This document shows positions 51,751 through 62,018 of a DNA stretch of 64,000 nt, one piece after another. The stretch is taken from positions 124,001 to 188,000 of the forward strand of contig CAZQOQ010000001.1 in assembly GCA_964595205.1 (NCBI GenBank), read 5' to 3'. The notes beneath the pieces are model-generated. The model was not told the origin of the DNA. It saw only the letters and a program-made list of their open reading frames with translations, and ran no database searches. The position numbers and the translations under genes are program-made. Each line of letters opens with the position of its first letter. The stretch's first letter is position 1. This DNA is from JADKIH01 sp964595205 (GTDB taxonomy: Bacteria; Bacteroidota; Bacteroidia; AKYH767-A; 2013-40CM-41-45).

Positions 51751-52348
51751 AGGATTGATAAATCTCGATAAGGAATTATTGCTGTTCTTTAATCACCTCA
51801 ATAATTCTTTTTTGGATTTTCTGTTTTTCTGGATCAGTGATAAATGGATATGGATTCCCTTCTATGCATTTTTAGCTTGGTACGTTTATCAATCCGAGAA
51901 AAAATTATTTTTAATTGTACTTGTTTTCATAGCCGTTGCAATTACGCTGAGTGATCAGATTGCATCATCATTGATAAAGGAACACGTGATGAGGTTACGA
52001 CCCTGTCACGACCCTTCGATTTCCTTTAGTGTGCATCTTGTCAATAATTACTGCGGCGGCATGTACGGATTTGTATCTTCTCATGCGGCAAATGTTTTTG
52101 CGTTAGCAACATTTCTGGCTGGGTTATTTAAACGGAGGTATTTGTTTTTACAGCGTACATTATGGATATGGGCAGTAGTTGTTTCATTCAGCAGGATATA
52201 TTTAGGCGCGCATTACCCGGGAGATATTTTAGGAGGTGCGATAGTGGGGATTTTTTCAGGTTATGTTTCTGAAAGAAGTTATCTTGCATTCATTACTTAT
52301 ATTGCAAAAAGGAAAAATAATAGTGATCAATTCATAAAATCCAGATGA
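51743..52348 (+). CDS. PAP2-family membrane phosphatase
   Basis: 201 residues with about five transmembrane helices. The three PAP2 motifs are visible: KEHVMRLRPC (KxxxxxxRP), SSHAANVFA (the PSGH position, here SSHA) and SRIYLGAHYPGD (SRxxxxxHxxxD). It probably hydrolyses a lipid phosphate such as undecaprenyl pyrophosphate or phosphatidate at the periplasmic face; the substrate is not determined. It is translationally coupled to obgE (8-base overlap) and to the downstream phosphatase (4-base overlap). Confidence 0.88.
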   Translation: MIEGLINLDKELLLFFNHLNNSFLDFLFFWISDKWIWIPFYAFLAWYVYQSEKKLFLIVLVFIAVAITLSDQIASSLIKEHVMRLRPCHDPSISFSVHLVNNYCGGMYGFVSSHAANVFALATFLAGLFKRRYLFLQRTLWIWAVVVSFSRIYLGAHYPGDILGGAIVGIFSGYVSERSYLAFITYIAKRKNNSDQFIKSR

Positions 52349-53991
52349 GAAAAATATTGTTGTCATTTTTAATGCTGATTTCGCTTGCCTGTTCTGCTCA
52401 ACGGTCAGGTTCATCTTCGAACTCTCCTGTAAATATAAATTCGCCCGGGCTGGTGGTTGGAATTGTGATAGACCAGATGAGATATGATTACCTGTACAGG
52501 TTCTGGAATAAATATTCGAACGACGGAATCAGGCGCCTTGTGAACGATGGATTCGTTTTTGGAAATGCAAATTATAATTATATTCCTACCTATACTGCAC
52601 CCGGACATACTTGTATTTATTCAGGCACCACTCCTGCATATAATGGTATTATCAGCAACGAATGGTATGACAGGGATCAGCGAAAATCCATTTATTGTGT
52701 GAATGATACTACAGTGAAGCCTGTGGGAACTACTTCTATTTCCGGTAAAATGTCTCCTAAGAATTTATTGACAACCACCGTTACGGATGAATTAATGCTG
52801 GCGAGTAACATGACTTCGAAGGTAATTGGAATCGCATTGAAGGACAGAAGTTCAATATTGCCTGCAGGCCATACGGCTACAGCTGCTTATTGGCATGATC
52901 CGTATTTGAATAACTGGGTGACGAGTACCTATTATCTGAAAGAGCTTCCGCAATGGGTTGCTGATTTTAATAAGCGAAAGATGATTGACAGTTTGTTGTC
53001 AAAAAAATGGACCACGTTACTACCCATCGAACAGTATACGGAGAGTACGGCCGATGATAATTCATATGAAGGATTGTATGATGGCGAATCAAAGCCGGTA
53101 TTTCCGCATGATCTGCCTGCCTTGAGGGATTCAAACAGTGAGCTGATCCGCGAGACGCCATTTGGAAATACGCTCACAAAGGAATTTGCAGTTGCGGCAA
53201 TCAAAGGAGAAAACCTGGGCAAGGGAAAATCAACCGATTTTCTGGCAGTTAGTTTTTCCTCGACCGATTATGTAGGACATATGTTCGGTACCAATGCCAT
53301 TGAACTGGAAGATACGTATTTGCGCCTGGACCGCGACATTGCGGCATTCCTGAAATTTCTTGATGAATGGACAGGAAACAATTACCTGCTTTTTTTTACT
53401 TCAGATCATGGAGCTGTGAATAACCCGATTTTCTCAAGCGACCATCAGATCAATTCGGGTAAATTTGAGTCGCGTGTCCTCTCTGACTCATTGAAAAAAT
53501 TTTTGAAGCAGTCATATAAAAGCGATTCACTTTTGTTGAATGCGAATGCACACAATGTTTTTCTGAACAGGAATTATATCGAGGCGAATAATTTTAATCT
53601 TGAAGAGATTCAGAAAAAGTGTGTCAGTTTTGTTACAAAATTTAAAGGTGTTTCAATAGCAATGACTTCGACGGAACTTTCAAGGGGCCTTGAGAGGACA
53701 GGAATTTATTCGCTGATACAAAATGGTTTTAATTTTCAGCGTTCAGCAGATGTGATAATCGTGTTGCAGCCGGGCTGGATCGACTGGTACACCAAAACAG
53801 GAACGACACATGGAGCGCCTTATAGTTACGATACACATGTGCCGTTGATCTTTTTTGGTAAACGAATTAAGCCTGGATTTTCGGCAACGCCGGTAACAGT
53901 TTGTGATATTGCTCCGACAATTTCCACGCTGTTAAATATTGAATTTCCGAGCGGTAATACAGGAAAACCACTGGAACCTTTGTTTAAATGA
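52345..53991 (+). CDS. PafA-like alkaline phosphatase
   Basis: 548 residues with a signal peptide (RKILLSFLMLISLACSAQ, perhaps a lipoprotein). Alkaline phosphatase superfamily: GIVIDQMRYDYLYRFW (metal Asp), nucleophile region TYTAPGHTCIYSGTTPA with a Thr, GIALKDRSSILPAGH containing the Lys-x-Arg pair typical of PafA-type phosphate monoesterases, SSTDYVGHMFG, LFFTSDHGA, and a metal His in THGAPYSYDTHVPLIFFG. It probably hydrolyses phosphate monoesters in the periplasm. Last of a three-gene overlapping unit with obgE and the PAP2 gene. Confidence 0.88.
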   Translation: MRKILLSFLMLISLACSAQRSGSSSNSPVNINSPGLVVGIVIDQMRYDYLYRFWNKYSNDGIRRLVNDGFVFGNANYNYIPTYTAPGHTCIYSGTTPAYNGIISNEWYDRDQRKSIYCVNDTTVKPVGTTSISGKMSPKNLLTTTVTDELMLASNMTSKVIGIALKDRSSILPAGHTATAAYWHDPYLNNWVTSTYYLKELPQWVADFNKRKMIDSLLSKKWTTLLPIEQYTESTADDNSYEGLYDGESKPVFPHDLPALRDSNSELIRETPFGNTLTKEFAVAAIKGENLGKGKSTDFLAVSFSSTDYVGHMFGTNAIELEDTYLRLDRDIAAFLKFLDEWTGNNYLLFFTSDHGAVNNPIFSSDHQINSGKFESRVLSDSLKKFLKQSYKSDSLLLNANAHNVFLNRNYIEANNFNLEEIQKKCVSFVTKFKGVSIAMTSTELSRGLERTGIYSLIQNGFNFQRSADVIIVLQPGWIDWYTKTGTTHGAPYSYDTHVPLIFFGKRIKPGFSATPVTVCDIAPTISTLLNIEFPSGNTGKPLEPLFK

Positions 53992-54198
53992 TCATTCACT
54001 GCTGTTTTTAATGCTTCTGCCTAATAATTTCTGTCATTAACCCAAAGCTTAAAAGGTTTGTTAATGTTCAAAAACAGGGCTAATTATTGGGAAAAAAAAT
54101 TCGTATTTTATTGTGTTTTTGATTATTTTTACGAGATTCAAAATCTCCCTCTTATCAATCTGAAATAAATTTTAAGATTGGAAGCAAAATTACCCCCG

Positions 54199-57100
54199 AT
54201 GAAAAATATGATTCGATCTTTATCTGCAATTGTATTGCTCGTTTTTTTATTTTGTATTTCAATCAACGAGGCAAAAGCAACACATGCCATGGGATCAGAC
54301 ATTACGTACCGGTGTCTTGGTCCGGGATCCCAGCCAGGCTCTTCAGTTTATGAAATCTCATTTTCTTTTTACAGGGATTGTAGTGGAATTAATGTCTCTC
54401 CATTTACAGGGGAAATTGATATTACGAATACCTGTGGACTTACGAATCCGAATCTTACTTTAACTCCGATAGGGCCTCCTACCCAAATAACACCGATTTG
54501 TCCCACCGCACAATCGACGTGTAATGGCGGTTCTTACACAGGAATCGAAGAATGGATTTACAGAGGAACCGTTGAATTGCCCGGGGAATGTGTTAACTGG
54601 ACATTCTCTCATTCTGAGAGTGCAAGAAACAATGCCATTACAACCATATCAGGAGCAGGAGGTGATATCTTATATGTTTATTCGACGGTGAATAATACGA
54701 ATGGAATGTGTGATAATTCTCCGACGTTCAGCAATAAGCCTGTACCATTTTCCTGCGTCGGGCAACGGTTTTGTTTTAATCACGGTGCATATGACGTGGA
54801 AGGTGATTCTCTGGTCTACCAGTTGATAACACCCCGAACGGGTCCTGATCCCAACGACACAGTTGACTATTTGCCCAATTACAGCACGTTTCAGCCAATA
54901 ATTTCCAGTCCTCCGATGACATTCAATTCGGCAACCGGCGATTTCTGTATGAACCCTACGCAGGCCGACGTAACTGTTTTGGCTGTACTCGTAAGTGAAT
55001 ACAGGAATGGAATTTTGATCGGGCAGGTGGAGAGAGATATTCAACTAACGGTAAACCCATGCAGTAATATCCTTCCTTCATTGACTGGTATAAACGGAGC
55101 GCCGTTGTTCAATATCAATGCATGTGCTGATAATCAGCTTTGCTTCTATATCGGTTCTCTGGACCCGGACGCATCAAATAATACTACAATAACCTGGGAT
55201 CAGTCGATTCCCGGCGCCACATTTACTCCACAAGGTGGGCACAGGGATACTGCTGTTTTTTGCTGGACGCCTGCTAAATCAGATATCAGTGCTACTCCTT
55301 ATTGCTTTACGGCAACCGTAACAGACGATAATTGTCCTTATATAGGTGTTCAGGTTTACGCCTATTGTATCAAGGTAAAAGGAGTGATACCGGATGCCGG
55401 ACCTGACCAGACCATTTCATGCGGTATGACAACTACACTTGTGGGTTCTACTATCGGTGGTAACGGAAATAATTTTTACACATGGTTGCCGAGCGGCATT
55501 CAGGATTCGATACTTACAAATGTGGGAATTGGTACATACATTCTTCAGGATTCATCGGCGGGTTGTAAAAACTGGGATACGGTGAATGTTTTTCCGGGAC
55601 TGGGAGTACCATCTGCAGACTTCACATTTGCGAATAATTGCAGCGGTACTCCGGTTCAATTCACGGATCAGTCTTCAGTTTCAGGTGGAACTATCGATAC
55701 ATGGGCTTGGGATTTTGGCGATGGAAGCCTGATAGATAATTCGCAGAATCCAACACATTCGTTTCCGGCAAATGGTACATACAACGTAACGTTAACAGTT
55801 ACAACTCCGGCATTGTGTGCGGCGACTATCACCCAGCAAGTCTCGATTAATACGAACATACCAACTGCTGCATTTTCTGCATCGAATGCCTGTGAAGGAA
55901 CAGCTACCGGTTTTACTGATCAATCCCTTGGTGCCCCGCTTAGCAGCTGGTCGTGGAATTTTAATGACCCTGGCAGTGGATCGAATACCAGCACACTTCA
56001 AAACCCATCTCATACATTTAGTTCCGCCGGCAATTATAATGTGACATTATTAGTCACGAATAGTGATGGTTGTCAGCACCAGACTCAGCAAAACGTAACG
56101 GTGAATGCAAATCCGGCAATTACAGTTAGCGACGCAGGCATGTGTGAAAATTCCTCGGCGACATTAAATGGTCCTTCCGGGTACGTAACTTATAGCTGGA
56201 GTAACGGTCAGAGCACGCAATCGATAAATGTAAATCCTTCCAATACACAGTCCTATATTTTGACCGTTACAGATGCCAACGGTTGTACCGGAAGAGACAC
56301 GGCGAGTGTTGTTGTTGATCCGGCTCCGGTTCCGAATGCAGGATCTAATCAGAATATTTGCGAGGGAACTTCAGCCAGTCTTTCCGGAAGCGGAGGAACC
56401 ACCTATACCTGGAACCCGGGTAATCTTTCGGGCCCGAATGTGACAGTTTCTCCTTCAGGCACTACAGTGTATACATTAACGGTTTCTTCAAATGCAGGTT
56501 GTTCGGCACAAGCCACCGTCATGGTATCGGTAAATCCCATGCCTACAGTTGTCCTGGATGCTGATCTTGGGATATGTAAAGGCGAACAGATAACGTTAAA
56601 TTCTGTTACGAGCAGCGGGAGTATTTTGTGGACCCCGGGGAATTACACTACGCAATCGATCACGGTTTCTCCGATAGTAACTACAACTTACAAGCTTCAG
56701 GTGAGCGATGCAATCGGCTGCTCAGGATCAGATTCGATAACTGTAATTGTAAATGAAATTCCTGTTGCTGGAATAAGCAATCCAAGCCCGGCATGTGGCG
56801 CTAACTCTGTTCAGTTCAATGATGCATCAAGCATTTCAACCGGCTCGATAGTAAACTGGATATGGACATTCGGAGATGGGCAGACTTCAACACAGAAGGA
56901 TCCTGTGACAACATATAACAATGCAGGTAATTTTAATGTGGAGTTAATAGTCAATTCTGATGCTGGTTGCAAGGATACAGCATATGTTGTTCAGACAGTG
57001 TGGGCTTCACCCGTTGCAGCATATGCCCATGGTAATGAATGTGACGGCATACCGATTAATTTTATTGACGGATCAACTATCAGCGATGGATCAGCATTGA

Positions 57101-58269
57101 GTTACAACTGGGATCTGGGAGATAACACAACGATGTCAGGAACCACATTCTCTCATCAATATTCAACTTATGGAACGTACCCGGTTACTTTAATTGTGAC
57201 ATCATTAAATGGTTGTGTCGATTCAATTATTCAGAATGTGAATGTTTATCCATATCCTCAGGCAGCCTTCAATTTGAGTTATTCGTGCGAAGATCAGCCT
57301 TCGATGTTTACTGATAATTCGGTGATTCCTACCGGTGCGGTGAATGCATGGTCATGGACATTTGGCGATAATACATCGTCGGCTGATCAGAATCCGCTTC
57401 ATACATATTCCGATCCAGGAAGTTATAACATACACATGGTTGTTTCAAGTGACCATGGCTGCAAGGATAGTACAGATGCAGTGATCAGGGTTGTTCCGAA
57501 ACCGATTGTTGATTTCACGACTGAAAATGCTTGTCTTGGTTACCCCGTTAATCTTACGGATTATTCACAACCGGTAACAGGAAATATCATTCAATATCAG
57601 TGGGACTTTGGAGATGAACAATCAAGTACAGATCAGAATCCTCAGCATGTTTATAACACTTCCGGCTGGTTCCAGGTTTCGCTCACAGCGACTACAGACA
57701 GCGGCTGTACTACGACCCTGTCAAGGCCTAATGCATTGAATATATATCCTTTACCTGTGGCATTTTTTTCCAGCAATGCTGCGATTGCGGATGAGATATA
57801 TCCCGAGGTTACTTTTGTTAATGAAACAAACAGTCCGGGATTTTTTTACTGGCATTTTGGTGATGGCGATACCTCCACTGAATTTTCACCGACACATTTG
57901 TACGGTGATGTAGGGCACTATGATGTTAAATTGATTGCGACCGACATGAATGGATGCATTGATTCTGTTCTGATAAATATAGAAATCAAACCGACATCTA
58001 ATGTGTTTATACCTAATGCATTTACTCCTAACGGAGATACCCGAAACGATTTTTTTGAAGTATTCAGTTATAATGTGAAGGATATGGATGTTCAGATTTA
58101 TGACCGTTGGGGATTGAAGATTGTAGAATGGAAGGGGCCAAAAGGCCATTGGGATGGAAAAGTAAACGGATCGCCTGCTCAGGCCGACACCTATGTATAT
58201 CGGGTTTCAACAGTAGATGTAAACGAAAAGCATGAAGTCCATGTAGGACATTTTAGCCTGGTTAGATAA
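54199..58269 (+). CDS. Secreted multi-PKD protein with T9SS type B C-terminal sorting domain
   Basis: 1356 residues from the ATG at 54199; TTG 54178 would add seven residues. A signal peptide (SLSAIVLLVFLFCISINEAKA) is followed by THAMGSDITYRCLG, a beginning shared by large Bacteroidota surface proteins. About seven PKD modules carry motifs such as WAWDFGDGS, WIWTFGDGQ, YNWDLGDNT, WSWTFGDNT, YQWDFGDEQ and FYWHFGDGD. Three SprB-like modules sit between the second and third PKD (YILTVTDANGC, YTLTVSSNAGC, YKLQVSDAIGC). The last ~85 residues (FIPNAFTPNGDTRNDFF, IYDRWGLKIVEWKG, DTYVYRVSTVD) are the gliding-motility-associated C-terminal domain, a type IX export signal. Probably a cell-surface adhesin-like protein; ligand unknown. 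Monocistronic. Confidence 0.92.
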   Translation: MKNMIRSLSAIVLLVFLFCISINEAKATHAMGSDITYRCLGPGSQPGSSVYEISFSFYRDCSGINVSPFTGEIDITNTCGLTNPNLTLTPIGPPTQITPICPTAQSTCNGGSYTGIEEWIYRGTVELPGECVNWTFSHSESARNNAITTISGAGGDILYVYSTVNNTNGMCDNSPTFSNKPVPFSCVGQRFCFNHGAYDVEGDSLVYQLITPRTGPDPNDTVDYLPNYSTFQPIISSPPMTFNSATGDFCMNPTQADVTVLAVLVSEYRNGILIGQVERDIQLTVNPCSNILPSLTGINGAPLFNINACADNQLCFYIGSLDPDASNNTTITWDQSIPGATFTPQGGHRDTAVFCWTPAKSDISATPYCFTATVTDDNCPYIGVQVYAYCIKVKGVIPDAGPDQTISCGMTTTLVGSTIGGNGNNFYTWLPSGIQDSILTNVGIGTYILQDSSAGCKNWDTVNVFPGLGVPSADFTFANNCSGTPVQFTDQSSVSGGTIDTWAWDFGDGSLIDNSQNPTHSFPANGTYNVTLTVTTPALCAATITQQVSINTNIPTAAFSASNACEGTATGFTDQSLGAPLSSWSWNFNDPGSGSNTSTLQNPSHTFSSAGNYNVTLLVTNSDGCQHQTQQNVTVNANPAITVSDAGMCENSSATLNGPSGYVTYSWSNGQSTQSINVNPSNTQSYILTVTDANGCTGRDTASVVVDPAPVPNAGSNQNICEGTSASLSGSGGTTYTWNPGNLSGPNVTVSPSGTTVYTLTVSSNAGCSAQATVMVSVNPMPTVVLDADLGICKGEQITLNSVTSSGSILWTPGNYTTQSITVSPIVTTTYKLQVSDAIGCSGSDSITVIVNEIPVAGISNPSPACGANSVQFNDASSISTGSIVNWIWTFGDGQTSTQKDPVTTYNNAGNFNVELIVNSDAGCKDTAYVVQTVWASPVAAYAHGNECDGIPINFIDGSTISDGSALSYNWDLGDNTTMSGTTFSHQYSTYGTYPVTLIVTSLNGCVDSIIQNVNVYPYPQAAFNLSYSCEDQPSMFTDNSVIPTGAVNAWSWTFGDNTSSADQNPLHTYSDPGSYNIHMVVSSDHGCKDSTDAVIRVVPKPIVDFTTENACLGYPVNLTDYSQPVTGNIIQYQWDFGDEQSSTDQNPQHVYNTSGWFQVSLTATTDSGCTTTLSRPNALNIYPLPVAFFSSNAAIADEIYPEVTFVNETNSPGFFYWHFGDGDTSTEFSPTHLYGDVGHYDVKLIATDMNGCIDSVLINIEIKPTSNVFIPNAFTPNGDTRNDFFEVFSYNVKDMDVQIYDRWGLKIVEWKGPKGHWDGKVNGSPAQADTYVYRVSTVDVNEKHEVHVGHFSLVR

Positions 58270-58420
58270 CTTTTCATTTAGAATTTTTGTTAATGTTATT
58301 GTGTTGAAAACTTTGCTGATAACTTCAGCATATTTTTCGATATATAATTAAACCTTTGGATTACTTTTGTTACAGTGGTCATTAAAAAAATGTGACATCA
58401 TTTTTTTACAAAAGTTTCCC

Positions 58421-59692
58421 ATGTCAGAATTAAAGAATAAGCATGAGTTGGTGATGGATATCGTCAACAAACTCGCAGAAATTTCTATTAAACTAGGAAT
58501 AGTTCATAACGATACAGAAGATGAATTGCTTGATGGAAGGCATATAAGCATAAAAGGGGAAAAGTTGCTTTACTTTGGGAGTTGTGGATACCTGGGACTC
58601 GAGCATGATGCCAGGCTGAAAGCGGGAGCAATTGAAGCAATTAATAGATATGGTACGCAGTTCTCATCGTCAAGAGCATATGTTTCTTCCAAATACTACA
58701 GCATCGCTGAGGATTTGTTGAGTCAGATGTTTTTCAACAAGCCTGTATTGCTGCTTCAGTCTTTAACAGTAGGTCATCTGTCAAATATTCCCACCCTCGT
58801 GAGGAATGAGGATGCAGTTATTATGGATTCCCAGGTTCATGACAGTGTGCAAACGGCTGTCCAGTTTCTGAAAAACAGGGACGTGCATGTTGAGATCATT
58901 CGTCACAATCGGTTGGATATGCTGGAGAGCAGGATAAGAGAACTAAAGGGCGATTATCAAAGAATCTGGTACATGGCTGATGGAGTATATTCCATGCAGG
59001 GAGATCTTGCACCGGTAAAGGAGCTTTATAAGCTGGCTGATGAATATGAACAGCTGCATTTATACATAGATGATATTCATGGAATGAGTTGGTCGGGTCC
59101 GAACGGAACTGGTTATGTGACCAGTCAGGGGGAATATCACCCGAGATTATTTTTAACGACAGGACTAACGAAAGCTTTCGGCAGTGCCGGTGGTGTTTTG
59201 GTTTACCCGGATCAAAAGTCATTTAACCTGGTTAAGAATACAAGCAAGTCATTTATCTTTTCCATTCAGATGCCGCCAATGATCCTCGGAACAACCATTG
59301 AATCGGCAAAGATTCATCTCAGCAATGAGATTTATACTCTGCAGGAGGAATTGGCAGACAAGGTGCTTTATTTTAATTCTACTGCGAAAAAGCTGGGATT
59401 ACCGTTGATCAGCGAATCGGTGTCGCCTATTGGTTTCATTGGGGTAGGTAAGCCAGACGTAGGATATAATATGGTAAGACGGCTGATGAACAGGGGCTTT
59501 TTTGTAAACATCGGAGTGTTTCCGAGTGTATCCTATAATAATACGGGCCTTAGACTTCCAATGACGAGGCTTCACACCTACGAGGATATAGACGCATTGC
59601 TGAATGAAATCGCTGTTCAGTTACCAATGGCGCTGGAAGATTCACAGTCGAGTATGTCCGATATATACAAACATTTTAAGCTCGTGGCTTAA
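58421..59692 (+). CDS. Alpha-oxoamine synthase-family PLP enzyme, substrate unassigned
   Basis: 423 residues from the ATG at 58421; the frame opens at 58367, but the extra residues are not typical. It belongs to the fold type I family of KBL, BioF and serine palmitoyltransferase: YFGSCGYLGLEHD, GTQFSSSRAYVSSKYYSIAE, YIDDIHGMSWSGPNGTGY and the PLP-lysine K251 in LTTGLTKAFGSAGG. The loop DDIHGMSWSG differs from the DxAHxxG of standard BioF, so a biotin role is doubtful. Candidates are condensation of an amino acid with an acyl-CoA/ACP for sphingolipid- or sulfonolipid-type lipids known in Bacteroidota, or a pigment pathway. No partner genes adjoin it. Confidence 0.75.
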   Translation: MSELKNKHELVMDIVNKLAEISIKLGIVHNDTEDELLDGRHISIKGEKLLYFGSCGYLGLEHDARLKAGAIEAINRYGTQFSSSRAYVSSKYYSIAEDLLSQMFFNKPVLLLQSLTVGHLSNIPTLVRNEDAVIMDSQVHDSVQTAVQFLKNRDVHVEIIRHNRLDMLESRIRELKGDYQRIWYMADGVYSMQGDLAPVKELYKLADEYEQLHLYIDDIHGMSWSGPNGTGYVTSQGEYHPRLFLTTGLTKAFGSAGGVLVYPDQKSFNLVKNTSKSFIFSIQMPPMILGTTIESAKIHLSNEIYTLQEELADKVLYFNSTAKKLGLPLISESVSPIGFIGVGKPDVGYNMVRRLMNRGFFVNIGVFPSVSYNNTGLRLPMTRLHTYEDIDALLNEIAVQLPMALEDSQSSMSDIYKHFKLVA

Positions 59693-59753
59693 ATAGAGTT
59701 TAGCGTAAATTTTTCTGACTTTTTCGTATTGCTTTTGATCTTATTCCACCGAT

Positions 59754-60179
59754 TCATGGCTGCTCGCATAGCTGCCAGAAATTATTTAGGATAGAAACTG
59801 CGCCTACGAAATTTTCAAATGCAATTGGTTTAATGATATAACCGGCGACGTTATAGTTATAAGCTTCAAAGCGGTCTTTTTCATCATTACTGGTCGTCAT
59901 AATGAAAACGCTCATGTTATGAAGGTCTTTATCGGCACGGATCTCTTTAAGGAATTCGAGGCCGTTCATTCGCGGCATATTTATATCGAGCAGAATAATA
60001 CGCGGTAATGGATCAAGCTTTTTAACGCCATTAGTACCTCTGAGTAAATCAAGTCCTTCAATTCCATCATGAGCAATTACAAGCGGATTGGAAATGTTGC
60101 TCTTTTTGAATGCACGCTGAACATTCATGCAATCCACTTCGTCATCGTCAACTAAAAGTATACTGACTTGCTTGTCCAT
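59754..60179 (-). CDS. Single-domain response regulator (Rcp1-like)
   Basis: 141 residues, receiver domain only. SILLVDDDEVDCMNVQRAFKK gives the acidic pocket, with phospho-acceptor D65 in IILLDINMPRMNG, Thr/Ser in FIMTTSNDEKD and Lys in GYIIKPIAFENF. There is no DNA-binding output, so it probably acts through protein contact, as for regulators paired with phytochrome-like kinases. It is transcribed divergently from a histidine kinase gene 380 bases away. Confidence 0.9.
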   Translation of the reverse strand: MDKQVSILLVDDDEVDCMNVQRAFKKSNISNPLVIAHDGIEGLDLLRGTNGVKKLDPLPRIILLDINMPRMNGLEFLKEIRADKDLHNMSVFIMTTSNDEKDRFEAYNYNVAGYIIKPIAFENFVGAVSILNNFWQLCEQP

Positions 60180-60559
60180 TCTTTATGTTTTATTAAAATA
60201 AATACGAAAAATAATTTTTATAGTTCCAAATAGTATTTGACGTTTCGCATATTTAACTAAACCTGTAACCAAACACATTAACGAAAACAAATTGTATTTA
60301 GTGGCAGGTATTTATCATTACACTCAATATTGTGATTTGATTATTTTATTATTGAAATTATTTAACCGTTTCATGTCGTTTCAGAGATCTTTTCATAAAA
60401 TCAATAAAAAAAAGGGAAGAAGATTACAATTTGAAAACACCGGATAATGGTTTGATTGTATAAAAACGGATGTTTATCAAACTTTTTGAGTAATCTATAC
60501 AGGTTTCTTACAGTTCAGAATCTAAAAAGTGATGATTGCGTTTTATCACCTGTAGTCAG
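60180..60559. other. Divergent intergenic region, regulator/kinase
   Basis: 380 AT-rich bases between the response regulator (minus) and the histidine kinase (plus). No ORF, RNA gene or strong hairpin was recognised. It must hold both promoters; near-matches such as TACTATTTG and TACAATTTG have a 3-base rather than 2-base spacer and are not called. Confidence 0.5.
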
Positions 60560-61951
60560 ATGAAAAAATTCAGATCTATATTCAGGAAATTGATGCGTCG
60601 GGAGATGTATGACCAGATACCGTCGGATGACCTGATGTCGCGGCAACGATTTGTCTTATTCCGCATCTATTCATTTTCAGGATTCTTTGCCAGTCTGGCC
60701 TCTGCACTTCAGGCTTCAGCAACCTTTGCAGACACCAGTTTTCTTTCAGTCATACTCGTTACGCTTTCCCTGGTATTTATCACCAATTATATGCTGGTAG
60801 CGAAGGTTGAAAAACTACCACTGGCATATCTTATATCCCTCATTGCCATTTCACTTGTTGTGCATGTTCAGGCATACAATTCAGGCGGAGTGATGAATAC
60901 CGGCACCATGTATATCTGCGGTATCATCATGACGTCTTACATGCTCCTGGGAGCCAGGGCGGGAAAGTGGTTTACATTCTTCGCCATGGGAAGTGTGATA
61001 CTCCTGTACTTTCTCACCGAGTATACGGCGCTAACAGATTACAGCCTGTTCAAGAACGATCCTCATCTTATTCACCAGGATGCTCTTATCACGTTTATTT
61101 TTGCATTTTTCTTTGTTGCAGCACAATCCAATTATCTGAACAGCGGAAAAAATGTAATCATCGAGCGAATCACCCAGCAAAGAAATGAGCTGGAGATCAG
61201 TAACAGGAAACTAAAGCAATATACCGTATCTCTGGAGAAGACTAACAAGGAACTGGACAAGTTTGCATCCATTGTATCGCATGACCTGAAGGCTCCTTTG
61301 AGAGCGATTGGCAATCTCACCGGCTGGATTGAAGAAGATGCCGGCGATTCACTGAAGGGTGAAGTAAAGGCTAACTTCGAACTAATCAAGCAGCGGGTTA
61401 AGAGGATGGAAGACCTGATCAATGCAATATTGGATTATTCAAAAGCAGACCGTTTACAAAGTGATGAAGTGCGTTTTGATGTAAAGAGCCTCGTGGAAGA
61501 AACTGTTGAATTCATCGGTAGGCCCGAGAAACTGCAGATCAACGTTTCATCTGATCTTCCAGTGATTGTTTCGGATAAGATTCGACTCTCTCAGGTGTTC
61601 AGCAATCTGATTGAAAATGCAGTGAAGTATAATGACAAGGAAGAAAAAATCATTGATGTTTTTTCTGAGAATACGACGGACGGATGGATTTTTACAGTGA
61701 AAGACAACGGTCCTGGCATAGAAAAGCAGTACCACGAGCGGATATTTGTAATATTTCAGACGTTGAACAGGAGAGATGCAGTTGAAAGCACCGGAGTCGG
61801 ACTGGCCATCGTAAAGAAAATAATCGAAGACCAGGGTGGTAAGATTTGGGTCGAATCTGAACAGGGTAAGGGCGCCGAATTCAAATTTTTCTGGCCGAAA
61901 ACTAAAAAGCAACAGGAGCCCGGGCTGATTGCTGCAACAATCATCGTGTAA
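60560..61951 (+). CDS. Membrane histidine kinase
   Basis: 463 residues from the ATG at 60560; TTG 60536 is an upstream option. About six transmembrane helices fill residues ~32-190 without a periplasmic sensor domain, so the signal may be sensed in the membrane. A coiled-coil linker (~195-235) leads to the HisKA domain with phospho-accepting H241 in SHDLKAPLRAIGN. The ATPase domain has N-box NLIENAVKYND, G1 DNGPGI, F-box FVIFQTLN and G2 GVGLAIVKKI. The DLKAPLRAI form of the H-box is common in phytochrome-like kinases. The divergent receiver-only protein is the likely partner. Confidence 0.9.
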   Translation: MKKFRSIFRKLMRREMYDQIPSDDLMSRQRFVLFRIYSFSGFFASLASALQASATFADTSFLSVILVTLSLVFITNYMLVAKVEKLPLAYLISLIAISLVVHVQAYNSGGVMNTGTMYICGIIMTSYMLLGARAGKWFTFFAMGSVILLYFLTEYTALTDYSLFKNDPHLIHQDALITFIFAFFFVAAQSNYLNSGKNVIIERITQQRNELEISNRKLKQYTVSLEKTNKELDKFASIVSHDLKAPLRAIGNLTGWIEEDAGDSLKGEVKANFELIKQRVKRMEDLINAILDYSKADRLQSDEVRFDVKSLVEETVEFIGRPEKLQINVSSDLPVIVSDKIRLSQVFSNLIENAVKYNDKEEKIIDVFSENTTDGWIFTVKDNGPGIEKQYHERIFVIFQTLNRRDAVESTGVGLAIVKKIIEDQGGKIWVESEQGKGAEFKFFWPKTKKQQEPGLIAATIIV

Positions 61952-62018
61952 GAACGGGAAGTAATTTGATGAATACCTCAGCAACGACGCAGTATTATTG
62001 TTGTAAATAATACATGAA

